A DNA stretch of 44,348 bases. Source: Bacteroidales bacterium (GTDB lineage: Bacteria; Bacteroidota; Bacteroidia; Bacteroidales; F082). The first letter of the stretch is position 1; each line of letters begins with the position of its first letter. This document shows, in pieces, positions 1-8,752 of this stretch. The position numbers and the translations under genes are program-made. The notes below the pieces were generated by a model. That model saw only the letters and a program-made list of their open reading frames with translations, was not told the DNA's origin and searched no databases. The DNA lies in the NCBI GenBank assembly GCA_027022105.1, contig JALVZH010000018.1, positions 2,020 through 46,367 on the forward strand. Direction: 5' to 3'.

Positions 1-577
1 GCAGGAAAATCCCGATTATTTATCTGTCATTGCAAAAATGCCCGATGTTTTTGTTGCCAAAGAAGAGGAAATAAGCGATGAATCCTGGCAAAATGCCAGA
101 AAAGCCATTGAAGAGGCCGTAGAGAAAGTAAACCGTTTCAGAACCGATGAAGGGAAAATCCTTGAGAAAGATTTTATTGAAAGGGTAGAGGCCATTATAG
201 GCCTTTTGGGTAAGGTAGAGCCGTTGGAAAAGAACAGAATCCCGAGGATAAAAGAACGAATACAAAAACATCTGAACGAATATCTCGATGATTCCGGTGC
301 CAATCCCGAGCGGTTGGAGCAGGAGATGATTTATTATATTGAGAAGCTGGATATTACCGAAGAAAAAGTCAGGCTGAAAAAGCATTGCGATTATTTTTTA
401 AAGGTGATGCATGAAGAGGAAAATGCAGGGAAGAAACTCATATTTATCGCACAGGAAATCGGACGCGAGGTCAATACCCTCGGGTCGAAAGCCAATGATG
501 CCGAACTGCAAAAAGTGGTGGTGTTGATGAAAGATGAGCTTGAAAAAATTAAAGAGCAATTGTTTAATATCTTATAA
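1..577 (+). CDS. yicC: YicC family protein (endoribonuclease YicC-like), 5'-truncated by window edge
   Basis: Open frame continues upstream of the listed ATG to the window start (..QENPDYLSVIAKMPDVFVAKEEE..); C-terminus ..IYYIEKLDITEEKVRLKKHCDYFLKVM..GKKLIFIAQEIGREVNTLGSKANDAELQKVVVLMKDELEKIKEQLFNIL is characteristic of YicC; followed directly by gmk. Confidence 0.93.
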   Translation, partial: QENPDYLSVIAKMPDVFVAKEEEISDESWQNARKAIEEAVEKVNRFRTDEGKILEKDFIERVEAIIGLLGKVEPLEKNRIPRIKERIQKHLNEYLDDSGANPERLEQEMIYYIEKLDITEEKVRLKKHCDYFLKVMHEEENAGKKLIFIAQEIGREVNTLGSKANDAELQKVVVLMKDELEKIKEQLFNIL

Positions 578-588
578 AACGTGATTTT

Positions 589-1164
589 GTGAGGAAAAAG
601 ACAAAACTGATTATTTTATCCGCTCCGTCGGGAGCCGGAAAAACAACGCTGGTGCACCATTTGATGAAAAAAGTACCGAATCTTGCGTTTTCGATTTCCG
701 CAACAAGCCGTAAACCGAGAAAAGGAGAGGTTAACGGAAAGGATTACTACTTTATTTCCGCAGAAGAATTTAAAAAGAAAATAAGAGAAGGTGCCTTTGT
801 AGAATGGGAAGAGGTGTATGAAAACCAGTTTTACGGAACCCTCATAGCCGAAGTAGAGCGCCTGAGAAAAGAGGGAAAACATGTGGTGTTTGATGTGGAC
901 GTAAAGGGCGGGCTCAGTATCAAACGACTTTATGGAAACGATGCCCTTGCCGTATTTATAAAACCGCCGTCTATGCAGGTGCTGGAGCAGCGCCTCAGAA
1001 AACGATCGACGGAAGATGAAGAGAGCCTGAAAAAACGCTTGGCACGGGCGGAAGAGGAACTCTCTTTTGAATCACGATTTGACGTTACGTTGATTAATGA
1101 TGATTTGGAAAAGGCAAAGAAAGAGATTGTGGAGGTTGTAAAACAGTTTGTAGAGAAAGAATGA
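589..1164 (+). CDS. gmk: Guanylate kinase
   Basis: GTG start; P-loop LIILSAPSGAGKTTLVHHL, SATSRKPRKGEVNGKDYYFIS, VFDVDVKGGLSIK motifs. Confidence 0.97.
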   Translation: MRKKTKLIILSAPSGAGKTTLVHHLMKKVPNLAFSISATSRKPRKGEVNGKDYYFISAEEFKKKIREGAFVEWEEVYENQFYGTLIAEVERLRKEGKHVVFDVDVKGGLSIKRLYGNDALAVFIKPPSMQVLEQRLRKRSTEDEESLKKRLARAEEELSFESRFDVTLINDDLEKAKKEIVEVVKQFVEKE

Positions 1165-1198
1165 TGTGAACCAGAAACGGTTCTTATTGGTTTTACCT

Positions 1199-1573
1199 AT
1201 GACGGAAAAACAAAACATAGAATATAAAAGATCGTGGCATAATGAATACCTGAAGTGGGTATGTGGTTTTGCTAATGCTTTCGGTGGTATTTTGGTTGAA
1301 TTGTTTAAAGAAATCCAAGTTACCCCGCAAGTTACCCCGCAAGTTACCCCGCAAGTTAAAAAACTTCTTTCCGTTCTTACAGATGAAATGGGAAGATTGG
1401 AATTACAGAAAGAGTTGGGTTTAACGGACAGGGAAAATTTCAGAATAAATTATCTTCAGCCTGCCCTGCAATCAGGATTAATAGAAATGGCTTTTCCCGA
1501 CAGGCCGAAAAGCAGCAAACAAAAATACAGGTTAACGGAAACGGGCAGGATATATTTAAAACAACAAAAGTAA
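1199..1573 (+). pseudogene. Internally deleted AlbA_2-type (divergent AAA_4/Schlafen-like) putative DNA-binding/transcriptional regulator; N- and C-terminal ends fused
   Basis: N-terminus MTEKQNIEYKRSWHNEYLKWVCGFANAFGG matches the start of AlbA_2 proteins, then jumps directly to (VTPQ)n and a winged-helix-like C-terminus ending RLTETGRIYLKQQK; the ~300-aa middle expected for this family is absent. Confidence 0.6.
1319..1357 (+). repeat. 12-bp in-frame tandem repeat (GTTACCCCGCAA x3 + GTT), encodes VTPQ repeats
   Basis: Three exact 12-nt copies at 1319-1330, 1331-1342, 1343-1354. Confidence 0.95.
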
Positions 1574-1585
1574 TATGGGCTGATT

Positions 1586-2599
1586 ATGAAAACAAACGCC
1601 ATCGTATTAGAGCAGTACAACCGCAACATTATCAGGGCCTTGTTGGGGTTGAAAGAGGCGGAAACGGAGTTGCCGGAGCCGGGTCCCGATGAGGTGTTGA
1701 TAAAAGTTCATGCGGCACCCTGTAACCCTTCGGACATAGCCTTTATGCAGGGTGGATACAACATTGTAAAAGCATTGCCTGCCGTTCCCGGTTTCGAAGG
1801 TTCGGGAACCATTGTGGAAACGGGAAAAAATATTCCTGCCGGTTTGGCCGGTAAAAAAGTGAGTTTTTTCATTCAGGACGACCGCCCGGGGAGTTGGGCA
1901 GGATATGTTGTGGCGCACAGGGGGAGTATCATTCTTCTCGACGACCGCATGGACCTCGACCAGGCGGCATGTTTCAGCGTTAATCCCCTAACCGCTTTCG
2001 CCATGATGGAAGAGGCGCGCAAAACAGGTACAAAAGGAATTATCCAGAATGCTTCGGGAGGACAGGTGGCGCACTTTATAAGAAAAATTGCTACCGGTTA
2101 TGGCATGGAAGTAATTGATGTTGTAAGAAAAGAGGAGAATGCAGCAGCACTAAGGAACGGCGGGGCAAAGCATGTTTTTACAGAGACGGACCCGGAAATA
2201 AAGGAGAAATTAAAACTGCTTGCCCGGGAAACAGATGCTTTAATTGCTTTTGATGCCGTGGCAGGCGAGCAGTCGGGGATATTGTTTAATGCCCTTCCCG
2301 AAAACGGCCGGCTGATTATTTACGGCGGCTTATCAAACAAGCCCGTGAGCGGCCTGAATGCGCTGGATATTATCTTTAAAAACAAAACCGTCACGGGATT
2401 TAACCTTCCGCAATGGAAAAGCGGTTTGACGGAGAAAGAATTTGAAGAAATAATTAACAGACTACAGGCGAAATTTATTGACGGTACACTCAAAACGGCC
2501 ATTCAGGGCGAAACAGGTTTTAAAAACATAGCCAAAGGGCTGAGGAATTACATTACAAATATGTCGGCAGGGAAAATCTTAATAAAACCCGGATTATGA
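1586..2599 (+). CDS. Zinc-binding dehydrogenase / quinone oxidoreductase-like MDR family protein
   Basis: MDR N-terminal GPDEVLIKVHAAPCNPSDIAFMQGGY..VPGFEGSGTIVETG and Rossmann-like QNASGGQVAHFIRKIA. Confidence 0.88.
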   Translation: MKTNAIVLEQYNRNIIRALLGLKEAETELPEPGPDEVLIKVHAAPCNPSDIAFMQGGYNIVKALPAVPGFEGSGTIVETGKNIPAGLAGKKVSFFIQDDRPGSWAGYVVAHRGSIILLDDRMDLDQAACFSVNPLTAFAMMEEARKTGTKGIIQNASGGQVAHFIRKIATGYGMEVIDVVRKEENAAALRNGGAKHVFTETDPEIKEKLKLLARETDALIAFDAVAGEQSGILFNALPENGRLIIYGGLSNKPVSGLNALDIIFKNKTVTGFNLPQWKSGLTEKEFEEIINRLQAKFIDGTLKTAIQGETGFKNIAKGLRNYITNMSAGKILIKPGL

Positions 2600-3174
2600 A
2601 AAAAACAGGACTTCTTTTCGGATCGTTTAATCCCATTCACCACGGTCATCTGATACTGGCAAACTATATGGCCGAATTCACCGATCTTGAAGAGGTTTGG
2701 TTTGTGGTTTCGCCCCAGAACCCGCTGAAAGACAAAAGACAACTTCTGGCCGGTTACCACCGTATGGCTCTGGTACGTCTGGCCATCGAAGATCATCCGC
2801 ACCTGAAGGCTACCGACATCGAATTTAAAATGCCCAAACCATCTTATACCATTGATACCATGACCTGGCTGGAGGAGAAATATCCCGACAGGCAATTTGC
2901 CTTGATTTGCGGTACCGATATATTCAAATCGTTTCATAAATGGAAGAATCACAGGGTGTTGCTCGACAGATTCCCTTTTTATGTTTATCCGCGACCGGGG
3001 TTCGGTCTTGGTGATTTTGAAAGAGACCCCAACATAAGACTGCAAAAAGCCCCTTTGATGGAGATATCATCCAGCTTCATAAGAAAAGGAATTAAAGAGG
3101 GCAAAAATATGATGTACTGGATGCCCCAAAAAGTATATGACTATATTCTTGAAATGCATTTTTATGAAAAATAG
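2596..3174 (+). CDS. nadD: Nicotinate-nucleotide adenylyltransferase
   Basis: GLLFGSFNPIHHGHLILANYMAEF (HxGH nucleotidyltransferase), SPQNPLK, ISSSFIRKGIKEGKNMMYWMPQKVYDYI. Confidence 0.95.
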   Translation: MKKTGLLFGSFNPIHHGHLILANYMAEFTDLEEVWFVVSPQNPLKDKRQLLAGYHRMALVRLAIEDHPHLKATDIEFKMPKPSYTIDTMTWLEEKYPDRQFALICGTDIFKSFHKWKNHRVLLDRFPFYVYPRPGFGLGDFERDPNIRLQKAPLMEISSSFIRKGIKEGKNMMYWMPQKVYDYILEMHFYEK

Positions 3175-3223
3175 TATTGGTAAATTGTTTAGTAATAAAC
3201 TATTTAAAATAAATAATGAAATT

Positions 3224-3350
3224 AACATATTGCAAATCAGAAAATGAATTCCATTGTTCCCCTCCTTGGAGAGCTTGTCCCGACTTTACGTCGGGAGGTG
3301 TAGGGGTGGGTTTATTGAAAGATATTCACTTTTCTGATTTGCAATATGTT
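3224..3350. repeat. Intergenic hairpin element copy 1 (arms 3224-3249 / 3324-3350; core hairpin TCCCGACTTTACGTCGGGA)
   Basis: Left arm AACATATTGCAAATCAGAAAATGAAT; reverse complement of right arm AACATATTGCAAATCAGAAAAGTGAAT, i.e. fully complementary except one bulged base; core TTCCCCTCCTTGGAG..GGGGTGGGTTT shared with copies 2 and 3. Confidence 0.9.
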
Positions 3351-3382
3351 ATTATTTAATTAATACTTAACTAATTACAATT

Positions 3383-3955
3383 ATGAAAAAGATACTTCTG
3401 TTTCTAAGTCTGTTAATCCTTTCCGGTTCGCTCTTTGCACAAGACATTGACATTTATCAAAAAAGGAAAAACACCAATTACAAACTTCCTTATCTGAATC
3501 CGCAAATGAGCCTTGAAGAATTTCAGTTGCTCAACCGTACCTTGCGTTTGCAAGACATGCTTTACGCCATGGTGGTTCCCGGATATGTCCATTTTAAAGC
3601 CAAAGACCCTGCCGTGGGTTGGACGATGGTGGCATTGCGCATGGCAGGTTTCGGAGGACTCGGATATATCTACCTGAAAGATGATTATACCTTAAAGCAA
3701 CTTTTGTCGGGAAACGGAGAGGGCCTGCCCGATATTTCAGAATTTAAGGCACAACAAAAAATCGCATATTATTCTGTGGGATTGATATTTGCAACCTATT
3801 TCTTCGACTGGATACACGGAAAGCATCGCCTTGATAAAAAACAGGAATACATCCGGTATAAATACGGCATTAAATTAAATATTGAAGCCGGTGAAATTAC
3901 AACACCCGAATTATCAGGCGTTTATCCCATTATTGGCATACAGTATCATTTTTAA
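3383..3955 (+). CDS. Hypothetical membrane/secreted protein with signal peptide
   Basis: N-terminal signal MKKILLFLSLLILSGSLFAQ; hydrophobic segments; no family recognised with confidence. Confidence 0.7.
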   Translation: MKKILLFLSLLILSGSLFAQDIDIYQKRKNTNYKLPYLNPQMSLEEFQLLNRTLRLQDMLYAMVVPGYVHFKAKDPAVGWTMVALRMAGFGGLGYIYLKDDYTLKQLLSGNGEGLPDISEFKAQQKIAYYSVGLIFATYFFDWIHGKHRLDKKQEYIRYKYGIKLNIEAGEITTPELSGVYPIIGIQYHF

Positions 3956-3967
3956 AAAGTTACCGGT

Positions 3968-4786
3968 ATGAAAAAAACAGTATTATTTTTATTTGTGTCT
4001 TTACTGACATTATCGCTGTTCAGCCAGTCTGTCAAAACCGAATACATTTATCTTACACTGGTTAACCGGCAGCAAAATATCAAACTCATTGAAAATAATC
4101 TGAGAAATGCAGAGATAATTGCCGACAGTCTGTTCTTCCGTACTGAAAACGGAGTGAAAGAAAATGATTCCCTCGCTTCACTGTTTTTCAAGGAACTTGC
4201 CGTGAGTTACTATATTTCAGGAAATTATCCTATGGCAATGTTCACGTTTTTGCGGCAGCGTTATCTTTATCCTGACCCTAAAATGGATAAACTTGCGGTC
4301 TATTACTTCGGCCAGGCTGCTGCTTTTAAAAATATAAGTAAGGAAATGGTGACGTTTCAACTGGAAAAAAGTAATCCGGAAACAATCGAAACGGTTTCGG
4401 TAAAAGAGAGGGAGTATGCATTGCTGAACAATTCGATTCTGCTCAATCAAAAAGAGTTGAATCAGGTTATTTTGCATTATGCCGATATGGTCAAGGAAAC
4501 CCGCTATGAAGTTCCCGAATTTGTGAATCAATGGGCTTTTTTGGTAACTATCGGCATCCCGCAAAAGTTGATGAGGGGATATGTCAATTACTATCAGGGG
4601 GAAATTGATACGTTGAATTTCAAATTTAGCAAAATATTGTATCGCAAAGCAGCACATTACTATCTGAAAAACAATGCCTGGGAAACAGCATCGGTTTATA
4701 TTGAAAAATATGACCGTCTGCCCCTGAAAATAAACAACAGGATTACTTCGGGCTGGTTTAAATTCCGGAGAAATCTGCACTTTTGA
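3968..4786 (+). CDS. Hypothetical secreted protein with signal peptide
   Basis: Signal MKKTVLFLFVSLLTLSLFSQS; same strand and adjacent to the preceding ORF. Confidence 0.7.
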   Translation: MKKTVLFLFVSLLTLSLFSQSVKTEYIYLTLVNRQQNIKLIENNLRNAEIIADSLFFRTENGVKENDSLASLFFKELAVSYYISGNYPMAMFTFLRQRYLYPDPKMDKLAVYYFGQAAAFKNISKEMVTFQLEKSNPETIETVSVKEREYALLNNSILLNQKELNQVILHYADMVKETRYEVPEFVNQWAFLVTIGIPQKLMRGYVNYYQGEIDTLNFKFSKILYRKAAHYYLKNNAWETASVYIEKYDRLPLKINNRITSGWFKFRRNLHF

Positions 4787-4807
4787 AAAACTTAAAATAT
4801 TCAAGCT

Positions 4808-5725
4808 ATGAAAAAACTCGTTATTTTCGGTGGCACGGGTTTTATCGGCAGCCACCTTGTCCGTTTGCTTTCAGATGATTATGAAATAGTTATTCCGAGC
4901 CGTAATCCCGAAAAACATAAGGAACGGTTTAACGACATGGCCGTTTTGGTTCCCTCGGGAAATCCGGATACACTTGCACCCTGGTTTGAGGGTGCTGCCG
5001 GTATCATTAATCTTGCCGGCGAAAATGTCGGTGGCCGCTGGACCAAACAAAAGAAAGAGGCCATTTACAACAGCAGGATACAATCCGACCACCTGATTTG
5101 TAAAACCTTTGAGAAAATAAATGATTATCCGGAGGTTGTTATTCAGGGTTCCGGGATGGGTGTTTACGGCACCGAAACATCCGACGAAGCGGTTACCGAA
5201 GATTCACCTTTGGGTACCTCCGGGTTTCTTACAAAAACAGGAATCGACCATGAAACGGCATTGGAAGAAATCAACGACAAAACCAGAGTGATGTTTTTAA
5301 GAACCGGACTTGTAATGGACGGTAAGGAGGGCTCTTTCCCGCAGTTTATCCAACCCTTTAAGTTTTATCTCGGCGGTACCATGGGAAAAGGAAACCAATG
5401 GGTATCGTGGATTACCATTGACGATGAGGTGGAAATCATTAAGTTCTTACTGGAAAATGATAAAGCGGATGGGGCCTTTAACCTTACGGCACCCAACCCC
5501 GTTCGTCAAAAAGAGATGGCAAAAATTATGGGCAAGGTGTTGCACAAACCGGCTGCTGTGCGCATTCCTGCATTTCTTTTAAGGCTGATGATGAAAGACA
5601 TGGCAGACGAACTTATCCTTAATGGGAAAAAAATCCTTCCAAAAAGATTGGTTGAAGCCGGATATTCGTTTCAACATACGGATTTTGAGGAGGCATTCCG
5701 GTATATTTTGAAGAAAGATGCTTAA
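4808..5725 (+). CDS. TIGR01777-type NAD-dependent epimerase/dehydratase (SDR39U1-like)
   Basis: IFGGTGFIGSHLVRLL, INLAGENVGGRWTKQKKEAIYNSRIQS, C-terminal VRIPAFLLRLMMKDMADELILNGKKILPKRLVEAGYSFQH. Confidence 0.93.
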   Translation: MKKLVIFGGTGFIGSHLVRLLSDDYEIVIPSRNPEKHKERFNDMAVLVPSGNPDTLAPWFEGAAGIINLAGENVGGRWTKQKKEAIYNSRIQSDHLICKTFEKINDYPEVVIQGSGMGVYGTETSDEAVTEDSPLGTSGFLTKTGIDHETALEEINDKTRVMFLRTGLVMDGKEGSFPQFIQPFKFYLGGTMGKGNQWVSWITIDDEVEIIKFLLENDKADGAFNLTAPNPVRQKEMAKIMGKVLHKPAAVRIPAFLLRLMMKDMADELILNGKKILPKRLVEAGYSFQHTDFEEAFRYILKKDA

Positions 5726-5754
5726 ATGAAAAAAAGATTTTTATTGGAAACGCA

Positions 5755-6320
5755 AACCGTTCCCCTCCGAGAAGGGGAATGGTTACCGTTAACCAAAGCA
5801 TAACTGTCAATTGGAAGAAAAAATGATTAAACCGATAAATATTTATATTGGAAATCAATGTTCCCCTCCTCGGAGAGTTTATCCCGACTTTACGTCGGGA
5901 GGTGCAGGGGTGGGTTATACATTCTTTTATTTTTGTAAAAAGCCTTTAAACAAGGATAATGGAAATCAACACCTTAAATAAGTAAATGAATATAAGGTTT
6001 TTAAATAAAACCCACCCCTTAATCCCCTCCAAGGAGGGGAATGGTTACCGTTAACCAAAGCATAACCGTTAATGGGAAAAAGAATGTTTAAATCGAAGAG
6101 GAAATTATATTGGAAAAATGAGTTCCCCTTCCGCCTTAGGCGGAGGTAGGGGTGGATAAAAAAATAGTTTATCAACAATTTTTTTAAAAAGAAACATAAC
6201 AAGACGATTAAAAAATCTGAAAATGAACAACATAATAGATCCCCCCTTAATCCTCCCGATTTTATCGGGACGAGCTCTCCGAGGAGGGGAGATCATTACC
6301 GTTAATCAAAGCATTATCGC
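5755..6320. repeat. Cluster of hairpin-rich intergenic repeat modules, both orientations
   Basis: GGGGAATGGTTACCGTTAACCAAAGCATAAC at 5774, 6036 and (variant) 6286; TTCCCCTCC..GGGGTGGGTT modules at ~5870-5920 and ~6122-6155; reverse-oriented CCCACCCCTTAATCCCCTCC at ~6010. Confidence 0.85.
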
Positions 6321-6322
6321 TC

Positions 6323-7138
6323 TTATTTAAAAAATAATCCCCTTTTTATTTTCCCATCCCGGAATAATACCTCTATTATGTAGAATTGATTTTTGGGAAG
6401 ATAAATCCTGTCCTTAAACCTTCCTTTGTACAAAACCCTTCCGCTCAGGTCAATGATTTTAAGGTATGCAGCCTCCTTTTGTGTGTTTATAAACAGATAG
6501 TTTCCCCGGCGGAAAACAACCGAAAAATCCGTCCCGTGCTTTTGAGAAATACCCGTTTCAATATCCACCACAATGGTATCTGCATCACTGCCGCAACTGT
6601 TGGAAACCGTAACACTGTATTCGCCGGCTTCCCGAACGGTTAAAAAACGTGTTGTGTCGCCCGTTGACCATTGGTAATGTGCGCCGGGATTTTGCGCATC
6701 GAGAATCAGGCTGTCCCCTTCGTTAAGAATTGTGTCATTACCGAGAAAAACTTCGGGAACGGCAGTTATAATTACCGAAACCGAATCCATAAAAACCGTT
6801 TGCCCGTTACAAGACCGGAAAAGGCTGATATTAATAACTCCGGGCTCCCACCAAACCAATTGCAAAGGTAAATCACCGGAAGCTATTAAAGAATCGTTGT
6901 AATACCATAAGGGAGTACATCCCACGGAAATATCGGTATCAAAAATTGCGGTATCGCCAATACACCCGTAAGAAGGCCCGGAAACGGGCGCAGGCGCCGG
7001 CGGCGGAGGCTGGATGCTATCCGGTAATGGTGTTATAACATGATTGCCGGCATAACAGTTGTCTTTTAGCAGGAACAAAGAAACAAACGAAAATGTGAGA
7101 AAAGTTAAAAACCCGTACCGCTTAATTTTAGTTGCCAA
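6323..7138 (-). CDS. Secreted Ig/PKD-like protein with probable T9SS-type C-terminus
   Basis: Signal peptide, proline-rich linker, PGAHYQWSTGDTTRFLTVREAGEYSVTVSNSCGSDADTIVV Ig-like repeat, C-terminal AYLKIIDLSGRVLYKGRF..IIEVLFRDGKIKRGLFFK. Confidence 0.75.
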   Translation of the reverse strand: MATKIKRYGFLTFLTFSFVSLFLLKDNCYAGNHVITPLPDSIQPPPPAPAPVSGPSYGCIGDTAIFDTDISVGCTPLWYYNDSLIASGDLPLQLVWWEPGVINISLFRSCNGQTVFMDSVSVIITAVPEVFLGNDTILNEGDSLILDAQNPGAHYQWSTGDTTRFLTVREAGEYSVTVSNSCGSDADTIVVDIETGISQKHGTDFSVVFRRGNYLFINTQKEAAYLKIIDLSGRVLYKGRFKDRIYLPKNQFYIIEVLFRDGKIKRGLFFK

Positions 7139-7224
7139 AAGACGAAATATTTTTTTGTTATTTAGAATAAGTCGTAAAATTATAGAAAAATTTCATGTTT
7201 TCGGTAAAGCAAACCGAAATTAAT

Positions 7225-7232
7225 TACTTTTG
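7225..7232 (+). promoter_or_regulatory. Bacteroidota -7 box (TACTTTTG, TAnnTTTG) for the metK leader
   Basis: Match to Bacteroidota TAnnTTTG consensus ~25-30 nt upstream of the riboswitch; no clear -33 box seen. Confidence 0.5.
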
Positions 7233-7252
7233 CAGCCTCGTTCGATAAAGAA

Positions 7253-7320
7253 CGGGAATTGTGGAGAGATTTGATTGATTGCAACCACGGAAAAAAATGC
7301 TAAACCAGTATTTTCCCGCC
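7253..7320 (+). ncRNA. SAM-II (SAM_alpha)-like riboswitch upstream of metK
   Basis: GUGGAGAGAUUUGAUUGAUUGCAACCACGGAAAAAAAUGCUAAACCAG matches the SAM-II layout (P1 GUGG/CCAC; GAUUUG..UUGCA..CCAC; A-rich; GCUAAA); outer CGGGAA(7253-7258)/TTCCCG(7313-7318) stem; located directly 5' of metK. Confidence 0.75.
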
Positions 7321-7323
7321 AAT

Positions 7324-7344
7324 CATCAAATGCTTCATTTGATG
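7324..7344 (+). promoter_or_regulatory. Hairpin CATCAAATG-CTT-CATTTGATG between riboswitch and metK start
   Basis: Perfect 9-bp stem with 3-nt loop; its 5' side is also complementary to the riboswitch loop (see findings). Confidence 0.75.
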
Positions 7345-7366
7345 TTTAATTAAAAAAAACAATTTT

Positions 7367-8662
7367 ATGGCTTATTATTTCACGTCCGAATCCGTTTCGG
7401 AAGGTCATCCCGACAAAGTGGCTGACCAAATTTCAGATGCAGTTTTAGATGAAATGTTACGGCAGGATCCCGATTCGAAGGTTGCCTGCGAAACCATGGT
7501 TACCACCGGCCTTGCCGTTATTGCGGGAGAGGTAAAAACCAATGCCTGGGTCGATTTGCAATCGGTAACCCGGCGCACCATTGAGCGAATTGGCTATACC
7601 AAAGCCGAGTATCAGTTCGACAGCAAGTCCTGCGGTGTTATTTCAGCATTGCACGAGCAGTCGCCCGACATTAATCAGGGTGTTGAACGGGAAACCGAAG
7701 AAGAGCAGGGTGCCGGCGATCAGGGAATGATGTTCGGGTACGCCATTCGCGAAACAGAAAATCTGATGCCCCTTACGGTTGAAATTGCTCACGACCTCCT
7801 TTACGAACTGTCGAACATCCGCCGCGAGGGCAAGGTGATGACCTACCTTCGTCCTGATGCAAAATCGCAGGTAACACTGGAATACGAAGACGACAACAGG
7901 CCAAAGAGAATAGACACCATCGTTATTTCCACCCAGCATGATGATTTCGATACAGAAGAGAACATGCAGAAAAAGATTAAAGAAGACATTGAAAAGTATC
8001 TGATTCCACGCATCAGAAAAACTTACGACGCTTACCTTTTCGACCATAACTATAAACTGTTTGTGAATCCTACGGGCAAATTTGTTATCGGCGGTCCTCA
8101 TGGCGATACGGGATTGACGGGCAGGAAAATTATTGTGGACACATACGGCGGTCATGGTGCCCACGGCGGCGGAGCTTTCTCGGGAAAAGACTCTTCCAAG
8201 GTTGACCGTTCAGCCGCCTATGCAGCCCGCCATATTGCCAAAAATATGGTTGCCGCCGGTATTGCCGATAAAATTCTGGTGCAGGTGGCTTATGCCATTG
8301 GAGTAAGTCATCCCGTGGGATTTTACGTTAACACTTTCGGGACGGCAAAAGTAAAAGGTGAAAACGGAAACCTGCTGTCGGACGGCCAAATTGCAGAGAT
8401 AACCGAATCGGTTTTCGATATGAAACCGGCATCCATAGTAAAAAGATTCGGACTGAAAAACCCCATCTTTGAAAAAACCGCATCATACGGACATTTCGGA
8501 AGAGATGTTTATGAACAGGAGACAGAGGTTTATTACGAAGACGAAAACACAACCTTTAAAGAAAACCGTAACGGAACAAAGGTCTTTACCAAAAAGGTTA
8601 AGTTCTTCGGATGGGAAGAGTTGAATTATGTGGATGAAGTGAAAAAGGCTTTTAATTTGTAA
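7367..8662 (+). CDS. metK: S-adenosylmethionine synthase
   Basis: [70 protein letters not shown]. Confidence 0.98.
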   Translation: MAYYFTSESVSEGHPDKVADQISDAVLDEMLRQDPDSKVACETMVTTGLAVIAGEVKTNAWVDLQSVTRRTIERIGYTKAEYQFDSKSCGVISALHEQSPDINQGVERETEEEQGAGDQGMMFGYAIRETENLMPLTVEIAHDLLYELSNIRREGKVMTYLRPDAKSQVTLEYEDDNRPKRIDTIVISTQHDDFDTEENMQKKIKEDIEKYLIPRIRKTYDAYLFDHNYKLFVNPTGKFVIGGPHGDTGLTGRKIIVDTYGGHGAHGGGAFSGKDSSKVDRSAAYAARHIAKNMVAAGIADKILVQVAYAIGVSHPVGFYVNTFGTAKVKGENGNLLSDGQIAEITESVFDMKPASIVKRFGLKNPIFEKTASYGHFGRDVYEQETEVYYEDENTTFKENRNGTKVFTKKVKFFGWEELNYVDEVKKAFNL

Positions 8663-8699
8663 TTGTTAAACATGGATTTACATCCGACTTTCCAAAATA

Positions 8700-8731
8700 A
8701 AAAAAAACCGGCTTTAACAGGCCGGTTTTTT
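8700..8731. terminator. Bidirectional Rho-independent terminator (metK / T9SS protein, convergent)
   Basis: AAAAAAACCGGC-TTTAACAG-GCCGGTTTTTTTA. Confidence 0.88.
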
Positions 8732-8752
8732 TATGATGTTATTTTACCTCTT

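Noticed and set aside
4217-4855. 212-aa minus-strand ORF
   Set aside because: Antisense to the signal-peptide-bearing ORF 3968-4786 and the start of the epimerase gene; no domain recognised.
7253-7320. S-box (SAM-I) riboswitch
   Set aside because: Lacks the long P2 kink-turn/GGCAACC multi-helix layout; the short GAUUUG..UUGCA..CCAC..GCUAAA order fits SAM-II better.
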